NCBI RefSeq assembly: GCF_051257895.1
Contig: NZ_CP194331.1
Coordinates: 1,116,001 to 1,180,000, forward strand
Direction of reading: 5' to 3'
Source of the DNA: Gallionella straubiae
GTDB lineage: Bacteria; Pseudomonadota; Gammaproteobacteria; Burkholderiales; Gallionellaceae
DNA: 64,000 nt
The translations under genes were made by a program, and so were the position numbers. The notes below the pieces were generated by a model. The model saw only the letters and a list, made by a program, of their open reading frames with translations, was not told the origin of the DNA and made no database searches. The number at the start of each line of letters is the position of its first letter. Position 1 is the stretch's first letter. Below are positions 7,723 to 16,771 of the stretch, in pieces.

Positions 7723-9633
7723 TTACTGCTTTTGATTTATTGCTGCCTTGCCGCCCCCATTCCCCGCCTTGAAGAACGCCATGAGGTTCTGCAGCTGCAT
7801 CGCCTGGCCGCTCATCTCCTCCGCCGTCGCCGCCAGTTCCTCGCTGCTCGATGCGTTCTGCTGTGTGATCTGGTTGAGCTGGTTCATCGCGGTGTTCACC
7901 TGGCCGACTCCCGCCGATTGTTCTTCCGACGCCGCGGCAATCTCCTGCACCAGGTCGGATGTCTTGCTGATCGCCGGGACGATTTCATTCAGTAGCTTGC
8001 CTGCGCTTTCGGCCTTCTCTACGCTGCCGCTGGCGAGTTCGCCGATTTCCTGTGCCGCGACCTGGCTGCGCTCCGCAAGTTTCCTGACTTCGGCTGCCAC
8101 CACCGCGAAGCCCTTGCCGTGTTCCCCCGCGCGCGCGGCTTCGATCGCGGCGTTCAATGCCAAGAGGTTGGTCTGGTAGGCGATGTCGTCGATGATGCCG
8201 ATCTTGCCCGCGATCTGTTTCATCGCACCCACGGTCTGCGTCACCGCTTCGCCGCCCGCAACCGCCTGTTTGGCCGCCGTCGATGCCATGCCGTCCGTGA
8301 CCTTGGCGTTTTCGGTGTTCTGGTTGATCGAGGCGGACATCTGTTCGACCGAGGCGGAGGTCTCTTCCACGCTCGCCGCCTGCTCCGAGGTCGCCTGGCT
8401 CATGCTCTGCGCCGTCGCCGAGACTTCTTCCGACGCACTCGACAGCGCATCCGCCGAACTCCTCACTTCGCCGATGATGCCGGAGAGCTTTTCCACCATG
8501 CCCTTGGTTGCGAACAGCATGCTGCCGGTATCGCTATCCCTGGTTTGCACCTGCACCGTCAGGTCGCCATTGGCAATACGAGCCATCACTTCCGCCGCAT
8601 AGGCTGGCTCGCCGCCCAGCTGGCGGACTATGCCGCGCGTGACCAGGAAACCGATCGTGCCGGAGGCGATCAGCGCCGCTAGTGAAATTGCCAGATACAG
8701 CATGAATAAATTCCATGCCTCACCCGCGTGCTCGACCGACTTTTTGCCGATAAACCCGGCCTGCTTGTCTTCCGCATCCATCTGCGAGTCGAGCAGCTCG
8801 GTCATCGACTTGAACCATCTCTCCGGGGAGACTCCGAATCCGCCCTGAGTCGCCTTCTCGTCGAGGATTTTCAGCATTGCGCCGATTTCGCGCACATATT
8901 CGCTGTTGTTGTTTTCATTGTTGATGTCCAGCATTTCCTTCGAGGCAAATTTCCGGAAGGTGCTCAGGAATACGAATTGCGATCCCTGTTCGAATTTGAT
9001 CTTGGCATAGCCGGCGTCATCCAGCTTGTCGACCGAAAATACCTTGTTGACCAGGGCGCGCAGCTTTCCGTTCTGCTCCTTGCTGCGCATGAGAGAAGTG
9101 TAGGCCATGAGCCATTGCGTCAACTCGTCGTCCCTCGAATAAAAAATCACCTTTTCGTTAACGGTGATGATCTGGTCGATGGTATTGGTGAAAAAACCGA
9201 TGCCCTCATCGGGCGAAATTCCGAATGTACCGATGTTCTCCCTGATCTTGTCGAGCTTCCCGAGGCTGGCCAGCAATCCATCAACGTCGCTTTTCAGGTT
9301 GCCCAATTCCAGGATGGCCGAGTCGTGCCCGAAGGCAGTCTTGATTTCTGCAATCTCCTTGTCCACCGCCTGCCTTTGCTTGCCCAGTTCGGCGGAAAAC
9401 TTTTCGCCCTTCGACGCAAGAAAACCGGCGGTCAGCCCCCGTTCCTTCTGCAGTTCGTGGGCCAGATCACCGTTGCGTTCGGTCAGTTTTATCAATACGG
9501 ACAAGTTTCTCGCTTCGACCGCCTTGCTGTAGTTGTCCCGTAGCAAAATCGCCGAACAGACCAGCAACCCAAGCAAAGCCGGCAACAGCATCCATACCAG
9601 CTTTGCCCTGAAAGACAATTTCACACTACCCAT
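7723..9633 (-). CDS. methyl-accepting chemotaxis protein with NIT-type sensor domain (MCP2)
   Basis: A 636-residue paralogue of the receptor downstream. The periplasmic domain again has the NIT motif (KERGLTAGFLASKGEKFSAE) but is otherwise clearly diverged from MCP1. HAMP and signalling domains match MCP1 almost base for base. Such a pattern, with a different sensor on the same output module, implies that both feed one CheA. The start MGSVKLSFRAKL follows a GGGAGAG ribosome-binding site. The tail (FFKAGNGGGKAAINQKQ) differs from MCP1 and lacks a CheR-binding pentapeptide. Confidence 0.93.
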   Translation of the reverse strand: MGSVKLSFRAKLVWMLLPALLGLLVCSAILLRDNYSKAVEARNLSVLIKLTERNGDLAHELQKERGLTAGFLASKGEKFSAELGKQRQAVDKEIAEIKTAFGHDSAILELGNLKSDVDGLLASLGKLDKIRENIGTFGISPDEGIGFFTNTIDQIITVNEKVIFYSRDDELTQWLMAYTSLMRSKEQNGKLRALVNKVFSVDKLDDAGYAKIKFEQGSQFVFLSTFRKFASKEMLDINNENNNSEYVREIGAMLKILDEKATQGGFGVSPERWFKSMTELLDSQMDAEDKQAGFIGKKSVEHAGEAWNLFMLYLAISLAALIASGTIGFLVTRGIVRQLGGEPAYAAEVMARIANGDLTVQVQTRDSDTGSMLFATKGMVEKLSGIIGEVRSSADALSSASEEVSATAQSMSQATSEQAASVEETSASVEQMSASINQNTENAKVTDGMASTAAKQAVAGGEAVTQTVGAMKQIAGKIGIIDDIAYQTNLLALNAAIEAARAGEHGKGFAVVAAEVRKLAERSQVAAQEIGELASGSVEKAESAGKLLNEIVPAISKTSDLVQEIAAASEEQSAGVGQVNTAMNQLNQITQQNASSSEELAATAEEMSGQAMQLQNLMAFFKAGNGGGKAAINQKQ

Positions 9634-9671
9634 TTCCCAACTCTCCCCATCAAGTCGTTTTCGTGCCCGGA

Positions 9672-11168
9672 TTACTGCTGCCTTACCGCACTATCGACCT
9701 TGAAGAAAGTCATCAGGTTCTGCAGCTGCGTCGCCTGACCGCTCATCTCTTCCGCCGTCGCCGCAAGCTCCTCGCTGCTCGACGCATTCTGCTGGGTGAT
9801 CTGGTTGAGTTGCTCCATCGCGGTGTTGACCTGGCCGACGCCGGCTGACTGTTCTTCCGACGCTGCGGCAATTTCCTGCACCAGATCGGATGTCTTGCTG
9901 ATCGCCGGAACGATTTCATTCAGTAGCTTGCCTGCGCTTTCGGCCTTCTCTACGCTGCCGCTGGCGAGTTCGCCGATTTCCTGCGCCGCGACCTGGCTGC
10001 GCTCCGCAAGTTTCCTGACTTCGGCTGCAACCACCGCGAAGCCCTTGCCGTGCTCGCCCGCGCGCGCAGCTTCGATCGCGGCGTTCAATGCCAAGAGGTT
10101 GGTCTGGTAGGCGATGTCGTCGATGATGCCGATCTTGCCCGCGATCTGTTTCATCGCACCCACGGTCTGCGTCACCGCTTCGCCGCCCGCAACCGCCTGT
10201 TTGGCCGCCGTCGATGCCATGCCGTCCGTGACCTTGGCGTTTTCGGTGTTCTGGTTGATCGAGGCGGACATCTGTTCGACCGAGGCCGAGGTCTCTTCCA
10301 CGCTCGCCGCCTGCTCCGAGGTCGCCTGGCTCATGCTCTGCGCCGTCGCCGAGACTTCTTCCGACGCGGAAGACAGCGCGTCCGCCGCGCCGCGAACTTC
10401 GCCGATGATCTGCGACAGCTTGCCGGTCATGTTCTGCATAGCAGAGAGCAACTGGCCGGTTTCGTCCTTGCTCGTCACTTCAACTTTCACGGTAAGGTCG
10501 CCTTCCGCGAGCCGGTTCGCCACTACAACCGTGTCATTCAACGGACGGGTGATGCTGCGCGTGATGAACCAGGCGGCAATGCTCCCCAGTGCGACAATGA
10601 CGATACACAAGGCAACGATCCATTGGATTACCGCTGCGACAACATGGTGCATATGCGCCGATTCCTGCCCCATGGACTGGGCATTGCTTTCGAGAAGCTG
10701 CTTCAACCCCTGATTGACCGCCTTATCGGCGCTCTTGATGGCCTTATCGATCTCATTGGAATTCTTGCCTCCGGCCTTGAGTATCACCGCCTCTTCCATC
10801 GCCTTGCGGTAATTCGCGACACCGTCGATCACCTGTTTCAGAAGCTTGTCTTCTTCCGCACCAATTTCGCCGACGGCTCGATAATCGGTAACGGCCTTTT
10901 CAATCTCGGCCATGTGGTTGTTGAATTTGGCTGCATAATCGCCGCCGCGCAGCACGTAGTTCTTGAAGCTCTGAATGCCTTCCTGCAGGCCGCCGAAGCC
11001 GTCCGAGAGCGCGGCTTGTTTGCGCAAATTGATTGTCTCGAAACTATTCCACTCCGCAGCGATTTCCCGCACCTTCAGCCAGGAAATACCACCAAGCAGC
11101 AAGGCCAGCAGGATCACCAGACCGAACCCCATCCCCAGCTTTGCGCCGATTTTCATGTCCTTAAACAT
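9672..11168 (-). CDS. methyl-accepting chemotaxis protein with four-helix-bundle sensor (MCP3)
   Basis: A 498-residue receptor. TM1 is at about 10-30; the periplasmic part of about 150 residues is a 4HB-type helical bundle (AAEWNSFETINLRKQAALSD, SFKNYVLRGGDYAAKF); TM2 is at about 188-208. A conventional HAMP (RSITRPLNDTVVVANRLAEG) and the shared signalling domain follow. The periplasmic stretch LRGGDYAAKF is typical of receptors for small ligands, but none can be named. It is the first gene after the hairpin terminator that follows cheW, so it may begin its own transcription unit with MCP2 and MCP1. Confidence 0.93.
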   Translation of the reverse strand: MFKDMKIGAKLGMGFGLVILLALLLGGISWLKVREIAAEWNSFETINLRKQAALSDGFGGLQEGIQSFKNYVLRGGDYAAKFNNHMAEIEKAVTDYRAVGEIGAEEDKLLKQVIDGVANYRKAMEEAVILKAGGKNSNEIDKAIKSADKAVNQGLKQLLESNAQSMGQESAHMHHVVAAVIQWIVALCIVIVALGSIAAWFITRSITRPLNDTVVVANRLAEGDLTVKVEVTSKDETGQLLSAMQNMTGKLSQIIGEVRGAADALSSASEEVSATAQSMSQATSEQAASVEETSASVEQMSASINQNTENAKVTDGMASTAAKQAVAGGEAVTQTVGAMKQIAGKIGIIDDIAYQTNLLALNAAIEAARAGEHGKGFAVVAAEVRKLAERSQVAAQEIGELASGSVEKAESAGKLLNEIVPAISKTSDLVQEIAAASEEQSAGVGQVNTAMEQLNQITQQNASSSEELAATAEEMSGQATQLQNLMTFFKVDSAVRQQ

Positions 11169-11197
11169 AATCAGATTCTCTTTCCAAGGCAGATATT

Positions 11198-11234
11198 AAA
11201 AATTTGTCATTCCGGCGCAAACCGGAATGACAAA
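11198..11234 (-). terminator. rho-independent terminator downstream of cheW
   Basis: A perfect 13-bp stem (11203-11215 pairing with 11222-11234, TTTGTCATTCCGG arm) with a 6-base loop. Read on the minus strand it is followed by TTTTTAATA, the U-tract of an intrinsic terminator. It lies 65 bp past the cheW stop. The GTCATTCCGG core also resembles palindromes that are dispersed in many proteobacterial genomes, so it may be a repeat used as a terminator. Confidence 0.7.
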
Positions 11235-11298
11235 ATGGTTCTGGCTGACAATCCGCGCTAACGTGCGTGCGGCGCACGCTACGCTCGCTGCAATGCGA

Positions 11299-11844
11299 TT
11301 ACTGCGTATGAGCCTCGCCGCCGCCCACCCCGGCCAGGGTGGCAATTTCATCCACCGACAGCACCTGCTGGATGTTGAGGATGATGACGAACTTGCCTTC
11401 GATTTTTCCCATGCCGTCGATAAAATCAGCGCGGATATTGGCGCCAAAGGAAGGCGCCGGTTCGATTTCGCCGGCGGAAATTTCCAGCACCTCGTTCACC
11501 GCATCGACCATCACGCCGATGTCCTGGGTCTCCTCGCCGTTCGCCACCTCGATGATGACGATGCAGGTGCGCCGCGTGATATCGGTGGCGCGCTTGCCGA
11601 AGCGCGCGCCGAGGTCGATCACCGGCACCACCGCGCCGCGCAGGTTGATCACGCCGCGGATGAAATCCGGCATACGCGGCACCTCGGTGAGGTTGCCGTA
11701 CTCGATGATCTCCTTGATCGCCAGGATGCCCATCGCATAGGTCTCGCCGCCCAGCATGAAAGTGAGGTATTGCTGCTGATCCTGTTGCGCGGCGGCGTTT
11801 GCCGCGGCTGGCAGGCTCTTGTTGATTTGTGCGACTGCGTTCAT
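11299..11844 (-). CDS. cheW: CheW, chemotaxis coupling protein
   Basis: A 181-residue protein from the ATG at 11844, which has AAAGGAAC upstream; the open frame runs further back through a palindromic repeat but is not CheW there. The CheW core is clear: YLTFMLGGETYAMGILAIKE, VPRMPDFIRGVINLRGAVVP, IDLGARFG and VMVDAVNEVLEI. CheW is the scaffold that joins receptors to CheA in polar arrays. A short polar N-terminal extension (MNAVAQINKSLPAAANAAAQ) precedes the fold. It is encoded after MCP4 and followed by a terminator. Confidence 0.95.
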   Translation of the reverse strand: MNAVAQINKSLPAAANAAAQQDQQQYLTFMLGGETYAMGILAIKEIIEYGNLTEVPRMPDFIRGVINLRGAVVPVIDLGARFGKRATDITRRTCIVIIEVANGEETQDIGVMVDAVNEVLEISAGEIEPAPSFGANIRADFIDGMGKIEGKFVIILNIQQVLSVDEIATLAGVGGGEAHTQ

Positions 11845-11876
11845 GTCTGTTCCTTTTCTGAAAGTTGTAGGTTGTT

Positions 11877-11922
11877 GTAGGTCGGGTTTTAACCCGACAT
11901 GTCGGGCTGAAGCCCGACCTAC
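11877..11922. repeat. palindromic REP pair (BIME-like) upstream of cheW
   Basis: Two perfect 18-bp palindromes lie two bases apart: GTCGGGTTTTAACCCGAC at 11881-11898 and GTCGGGCTGAAGCCCGAC at 11901-11918. The pair is flanked by GTAG and CTAC, so the whole 46-bp unit is itself an inverted repeat. The same unit recurs near the RAYT transposase gene at 54 kb and inside smc. It sits between MCP4 and cheW, where folded mRNA could tune the relative output of the two genes. Confidence 0.88.
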
Positions 11923-11964
11923 AGGGGCTCCCCTCGCCACTTTGGGGAAGGGAGAGCCTCGCCC

Positions 11965-13605
11965 CTAGAACTTCACGAAACCGCCGCCTGCCCCTGCCGC
12001 CGCCAATGCGAGCTTGGGCGCGGGATGCTGCCTCTCTGCGGTCGGCTTGCCCGCTGCGGCCTTGGGTGCTGCGGGAGTATTCTTTGCCAGTGCCACGGAA
12101 GCCGTGCCATCCACCTTGAAGAACGCCATGAGGTTCTGCAGCTGCGTCGCCTGGCCGCTCATCTCCTCCGCCGTCGCCGCCAGCTCCTCGCTGCTCGATG
12201 CGTTCTGCTGGGTGATCTGGTTGAGTTGCTCCATCGCGGTGTTGACCTGGCCGACTCCCGCCGATTGTTCTTCCGACGCCGCGGCAATCTCCTGCACCAG
12301 ATCGGATGTCTTGCTGATCGCCGGAACGATTTCATTCAGCAGCTTGCCTGCGCTTTCGGCCTTCTCTACGCTGCCGCTGGCGAGTTCGCCGATTTCCTGC
12401 GCCGCGACCTGGCTGCGCTCCGCAAGCTTCCTGACTTCGGCTGCAACCACCGCGAAGCCCTTGCCGTGTTCCCCGGCACGCGCCGCTTCGATCGCGGCGT
12501 TCAGCGCCAGCAGGTTGGTCTGATAGGCGATGTCGTCGATGATGCCGATCTTGCCCGCGATCTGTTTCATCGCACCCACGGTCTGCGTCACCGCTTCGCC
12601 GCCCGCAACCGCCTGTTTGGCCGCCGTCGATGCCATGCCGTCCGTGACCTTGGCGTTTTCGGTGTTCTGGTTGATCGAGGCGGACATCTGTTCGACCGAG
12701 GCCGAGGTCTCTTCCACGCTCGCCGCCTGCTCCGAGGTCGCCTGGCTCATGCTCTGCGCCGTCGCCGAGACTTCTTCCGACGCGCTCGACAGCGCATCCG
12801 CCGCGCCGCGAACTTCGCCGATGATCTGCGACAGCTTGCCGGTCATGTTCTGCATAGCAGAGAGCAACTGGCCGGTTTCGTCCTTGCTCACCACTTCGAT
12901 CTTCGCCGTCATGTCGCCGTCCGCCAACTGGTTGGCCACGCCCACCGCCACGTTCAGCGGCCGGGTGATGCTGCGGGTAACCCAGAAGGCAAAACCGAAG
13001 GCGATCAGGATCGCGCCAGCGGCCAGAATCAGGATCAGGCGTTCGGTCTCTGTCGCCAGGGCGTTGGCTTCATCGCCCACCTTATTCATCGAGGCGGTCT
13101 GATAGTCGATCAGCGCTGTAACCGCACCGGTATAGTCGCGCTGCGATTTGCGTATTTTGGTGAGCATCAGATCGACGGCTTCATCGCGCTTTCCGGCCTT
13201 CATCAATTCCAGGAACTTTTCCTGGTCCACGACATAGATCGCGCGCGCATCCGTTACTGCACCGAACAACTTCTTGCCTTCTTCGGAACGGACCGTCTTC
13301 TCCAGCTTGCCGAGGTTCTCGTTGATTGTATTTTTCGCCTCACCAATCCGGGCAAGTTCGTTCGCCACGTCTTCGCTGCTTTTTACCAGCGCCATATTGC
13401 GCATGGCGCGGGCGATGGTATTGACCCCGTCGACGGTGTTATTTGCCCAAACCGTCTTGGGGAACTTGTCGGTGACCATGTCGGTGATGTTGTCGTTAAG
13501 CTGGTTTACCCGCACATACGAAACGGCGGAAATTATCACAAGGAGCAGCACGACTAAACCGAAGCCGAGTCCGAGCCGCATCCCGATACGTAAATTTTTT
13601 AACAT
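11965..13605 (-). CDS. methyl-accepting chemotaxis protein with four-helix-bundle sensor (MCP4)
   Basis: A 546-residue receptor from the ATG at 13605 (GGGAGAAAATA upstream). TM1 is at about 10-30. The periplasmic domain of about 150 residues is of the 4HB_MCP type (VNQLNDNITDMVTDKFPKT, ANNTVDGVNTIARAMRNMAL). TM2 (LILAAGAILIAFGFAFWV) and HAMP follow. The signalling domain is shared with MCP1-3 and is identical in DNA to MCP1 over 657 bp. A low-complexity Ala/Pro-rich tail of about 50 residues (APKAAAGKPTAERQHPAPK) ends in GGGFVKF. Such flexible tails can tether adaptation enzymes, though no standard pentapeptide is present. Confidence 0.93.
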   Translation of the reverse strand: MLKNLRIGMRLGLGFGLVVLLLVIISAVSYVRVNQLNDNITDMVTDKFPKTVWANNTVDGVNTIARAMRNMALVKSSEDVANELARIGEAKNTINENLGKLEKTVRSEEGKKLFGAVTDARAIYVVDQEKFLELMKAGKRDEAVDLMLTKIRKSQRDYTGAVTALIDYQTASMNKVGDEANALATETERLILILAAGAILIAFGFAFWVTRSITRPLNVAVGVANQLADGDMTAKIEVVSKDETGQLLSAMQNMTGKLSQIIGEVRGAADALSSASEEVSATAQSMSQATSEQAASVEETSASVEQMSASINQNTENAKVTDGMASTAAKQAVAGGEAVTQTVGAMKQIAGKIGIIDDIAYQTNLLALNAAIEAARAGEHGKGFAVVAAEVRKLAERSQVAAQEIGELASGSVEKAESAGKLLNEIVPAISKTSDLVQEIAAASEEQSAGVGQVNTAMEQLNQITQQNASSSEELAATAEEMSGQATQLQNLMAFFKVDGTASVALAKNTPAAPKAAAGKPTAERQHPAPKLALAAAGAGGGFVKF

Positions 13606-13749
13606 TATTTTCTCCCTAAAAATTACAACCACTCCACTTCACGCTTACCCATTCCCAGGCGGGCTCCCGCAAAAAACCGATAAAGCAACAATCCCGATCC
13701 AACCGTTCCCGCAGAAACCCGAGCGACGCGCGTTGCGTTGACTCCCGGC

Positions 13750-15927
13750 CTACGTCGCCTGCTCCACTGCCGTGCCGCCGGAACGCACGGCCACCTGCCC
13801 CATCAGCCCCGGTACATCGAGGATCAAGGCGACCTCGCCGCTGCCCAGGATGGTGAAGCCGCCGATGCCGCTGACCCGGTTGAACACCTTGCCGAGCGGC
13901 TTGATGACGGTCTGGAATTCACCCATCAACCGGTCCACCACCAGTCCGGCCTTGTGCTCGCCGTACCTGACCACCACGACGTTCTCGCGCCGCGCGGGTT
14001 CGCCCTCCACCTCGAAGTGCTCACGCAGCCTGAGATAGGGCAGCACTTCGCCGCGCAGGTTGAGGTAACGCCCGTCGCCGCCCGAGTTCTCCCAGGCGGC
14101 GCGCTCGATGCATTCCACCACCATGTCGAGCGGCACAACGTAAACGGAGTTGCCGACGCCGACCAGGAAACCGTCGATGATCGCGAGCGTGAGCGGCAGA
14201 CGGATGCGCACCGTCGCGCCCTGGCCTTCCTCGCTGTCCAGGTTTACCGTGCCGCGCAACGCGGTGATGTTGCGCTTGACCACATCCATCCCGACGCCGC
14301 GCCCGGAGAGATTGCTGATTGTCTCGGCGGTGGAGAAGCCCGCCTCGAAGATCAGGTTGTAGATTTCGCGGTCGCTGAGGTTGTCCCCTTCGTTCACCAG
14401 CCCGCGCTCGATGGCCTTCTTGAGGATGCGCTGCTTGTTGAGGCCGCCGCCGTCATCGGAAACCTCTATGACGATGCTGCCGGCATCGTGGTAGGCATTG
14501 AGCTTGAGCGTGCCCTTGGCCGGCTTGCCGCGCGCGATGCGCACCTCCGCAGATTCGATGCCGTGATCCATCGAGTTGCGCACCAGATGGGTCAGCGGAT
14601 CGCCGATTTTTTCCACCACGGTCTTGTCGAGCTCGGTTTCCGCGCCGCTGATGACCAGGTCGATGTCCTTGCCCAACTCCCTGCTCACGTCGCGCACCAC
14701 GCGCTGGAAGCGGTTGAAGGTTCCGCCGATCTGCACCATGCGCAGCTTGAGCGCGGAATCGCGCACCTCTTCCACCAACCGGGATAATGTGGCGGTCGCT
14801 TCGAGCAGGTCGGCATCGCCGTTGCGCTCGGCGATCAGGTTGGTGCCGGCGCCGGCGATGATGAGCTCGCCGACCAGGTTGATGAGACCATCCAGTTTGT
14901 CGGCATCGACGCGGATCAGGTTGGCTTCGGCGCTCTTGTGTTCCTTGACCTGTTTCTGCTTGTCCAGAGCGGCTTCCATTACCGGCTGCTGCACCATATG
15001 CGCCTCCACCAGCACTTCGCCGAGTGGGCGCGGCGGCGCCGTGCCGTCACCGTGCTGCAAGCGCAGCGCGGCATCCAGCTCCAACTGGGTCAGCGTGCCG
15101 CAGCGCAGCAGCATTTCGCCGACGCGCAGGTCTTCTTCGGGCAATTCTGAGATGAGCCGCAAATAATCGGTGATCTTGCTGCGCGGCGGAAGGATGCGGA
15201 TCATGCAGTCCTCGCGCACGAATTCGAATACACCTTCGATGGTGGCCTTGTCGGCATTGCTCTCGAAGCTGATCTCAAAGCCGAGGTAACAGCTTTCCGG
15301 GTCCATCTCCCCGGCCGATGGGATATTGTTCAGCAGGGTGACGATATGCTGGATGTCGCCCAGCGTGCTCAGGTAGCGGATGAAGGACAGCGGGTCCATG
15401 CCGTTGCGCAGCACGTCCTTGCCGAAGCGCAGCGAAATATGCCACAGGTCGGTCTCGACCTCGCCGCCGCCTTCGCTGGTAAAGGAGTGCTCATGCTCTA
15501 CCGGCATCGTCGCCTTGGTCGTTTTTGCCGTGTCGCCGCCCAGATAATCGCTCAAGCATGCGACAACCGCCTTGCTCTTTTCCTGGATTTCCTCCGTTGG
15601 CTCGACACCCCCCGCAGCCAGATACTCGATCAGTTCCGCGAGATGATCGCAACTGGAAAGCAGCACTGCAACCAGCTCTCCCTCGATGCGCAATTCGCCG
15701 TTGCGCACGCGGTCCAGCACGCTCTCCGCGACATGCGTGAAGGCGACGATATAGTCCAAGCCGAACAGCCCGGCCGATCCCTTGATGGTGTGTGCGGCGC
15801 GGAAGATGGCGTTGATCAGCTCCTCATCCTCGGGAGATTGCTCGATACGCAACAGCGCATCCTCCATGTCCTGCAGCAGCTCGCGGCTTTCCGCGATAAA
15901 GGTGTGCAATGCTTCGTCGAGATTCAT
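13750..15927 (-). CDS. cheA: CheA, chemotaxis histidine kinase
   Basis: A 725-residue kinase. The HPt domain at the N-terminus has the phospho-acceptor His46 in RAAHTIKGSAGLFG. After a variable region that replaces a clear CheY/CheB-binding P2 domain comes the dimerisation segment (IRVDADKLDGLINLVGELII). The ATP-binding domain shows the N box LVRNSMDHGIE, G1 VSDDGGGLN and G2 NLSGRGVGMDVVKRN. A CheW-like domain forms the C-terminus (LPLTLAIIDGFLVGVGNSVY). It phosphorylates CheY and CheB under receptor control. The middle region LRVGEMLLRCGTLTQLELDA resembles a short helical module seen in some betaproteobacterial CheA proteins. The next gene upstream ends 11 bp before its ATG. Confidence 0.97.
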   Translation of the reverse strand: MNLDEALHTFIAESRELLQDMEDALLRIEQSPEDEELINAIFRAAHTIKGSAGLFGLDYIVAFTHVAESVLDRVRNGELRIEGELVAVLLSSCDHLAELIEYLAAGGVEPTEEIQEKSKAVVACLSDYLGGDTAKTTKATMPVEHEHSFTSEGGGEVETDLWHISLRFGKDVLRNGMDPLSFIRYLSTLGDIQHIVTLLNNIPSAGEMDPESCYLGFEISFESNADKATIEGVFEFVREDCMIRILPPRSKITDYLRLISELPEEDLRVGEMLLRCGTLTQLELDAALRLQHGDGTAPPRPLGEVLVEAHMVQQPVMEAALDKQKQVKEHKSAEANLIRVDADKLDGLINLVGELIIAGAGTNLIAERNGDADLLEATATLSRLVEEVRDSALKLRMVQIGGTFNRFQRVVRDVSRELGKDIDLVISGAETELDKTVVEKIGDPLTHLVRNSMDHGIESAEVRIARGKPAKGTLKLNAYHDAGSIVIEVSDDGGGLNKQRILKKAIERGLVNEGDNLSDREIYNLIFEAGFSTAETISNLSGRGVGMDVVKRNITALRGTVNLDSEEGQGATVRIRLPLTLAIIDGFLVGVGNSVYVVPLDMVVECIERAAWENSGGDGRYLNLRGEVLPYLRLREHFEVEGEPARRENVVVVRYGEHKAGLVVDRLMGEFQTVIKPLGKVFNRVSGIGGFTILGSGEVALILDVPGLMGQVAVRSGGTAVEQAT

Positions 15928-15937
15928 GTTCTACCTT

Positions 15938-16399
15938 TCAGCCCAAAACGGCAGATGGCGCATGGGCCACCGTGTTCATCAAAACTGCATATGTACTCTG
16001 CATCGATTTCTCGTCCCGCTTTTCAGAACCATTCCGGATGCCGGAAAAGCGATAACCGCTTCCGTGCACGGTCTGGATCAGACCATCCAGCCCGAACGGC
16101 TCCAGTGCGGCGCGCAGACGCCGGATATGCACGTCCACCGTACGCACTCCGACCAACACTTTTCTGCTCCACGCCTGATCCACCAACTGGCTGCGGCTAT
16201 GCACCCGTTCGGGGTGGCTCATGAAAAAAAATAGCAGGCGGAATTCCGCCGGCCTCAGCAAGACAAGGATGCCGTTTGCCTTCACACGGTATGTGTCGAT
16301 GGATATTTCCAGGCCTCCTGCAATGATCTGCCTTACCCCTGCCTTCATTTCCGGACCATCACTCCCCGCACATTCAGTTAAATTCAGCACCAATGGCAT
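15938..16399 (-). CDS. orphan winged-helix DNA-binding domain of the PhoB/OmpR class, no receiver
   Basis: A 153-residue protein from the ATG at 16399, which has GGAAGGG six bases upstream. Residues about 28-125 are a complete OmpR/PhoB output domain: LRPAEFRLLFFFMSHPERVH, SRSQLVDQAWSRKVLVGVRT, VDVHIRRLRAALEP and LIQTVHGSGYRFSG. The similarity begins just where the output domain of PhoB begins. It closely resembles the same part of the PhoB encoded at 33.4 kb, but the phospho-receiver is absent. A 30-residue tail of no recognised type follows. It lies between the STAS gene and cheA in the chemotaxis operon, which makes it a likely regulator of this or another motility operon. DNA binding would have to be controlled by something other than its own phosphorylation. 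Confidence 0.85.
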   Translation of the reverse strand: MPLVLNLTECAGSDGPEMKAGVRQIIAGGLEISIDTYRVKANGILVLLRPAEFRLLFFFMSHPERVHSRSQLVDQAWSRKVLVGVRTVDVHIRRLRAALEPFGLDGLIQTVHGSGYRFSGIRNGSEKRDEKSMQSTYAVLMNTVAHAPSAVLG

Positions 16400-16428
16400 C
16401 GTTTGCCCTTCCGGAAATTTGCCACCGT

Positions 16429-16752
16429 TCAACCTTGTGCAGACGAAATCACCACCGGATCGCCAAATACACCCGCCAGGTTGCACAAATCCAGCATGTC
16501 CAGCACCGCCTGGCTGTGCGCAACGAAATGCAGCGGCTTGTTACCTTCCGCCGCCTCGCGCTTGGCCAGCGCCAGCAACTGCAATCCGGCCGCATCGATT
16601 TCACTGACATACGCCAGATTCATCTCGATTTCATTGCAAGCCGCCATCGCGGCGAGCAGGCTTTCCTTTACCTGCGCCGCGGAGTAAATGGTCATTTCCC
16701 CATCGATGCCGATGCGGCAGATTCCGTTTTCATTTACGACATTGACGTTCAT
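16429..16752 (-). CDS. STAS-domain protein (anti-sigma-factor-antagonist type)
   Basis: A 107-residue single-domain protein. IGIDGEMTIYSAAQVKESLL followed by the conserved loop YVSEIDAAGLQLLALAKREA is the STAS fold; the loop Ser in VSEIDAAGLQ is the usual phospho-site region. It lies 19 bp after cheY. In many betaproteobacterial che clusters a STAS protein of this kind accompanies cheA, cheY and a short receptor. No anti-sigma kinase is encoded nearby, so its partner is unknown. CheA itself or the neighbouring receptor is a possible partner, by inference. Confidence 0.85.
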   Translation of the reverse strand: MNVNVVNENGICRIGIDGEMTIYSAAQVKESLLAAMAACNEIEMNLAYVSEIDAAGLQLLALAKREAAEGNKPLHFVAHSQAVLDMLDLCNLAGVFGDPVVISSAQG

Positions 16753-16771
16753 GGCGTTATCCCTTTCAACC

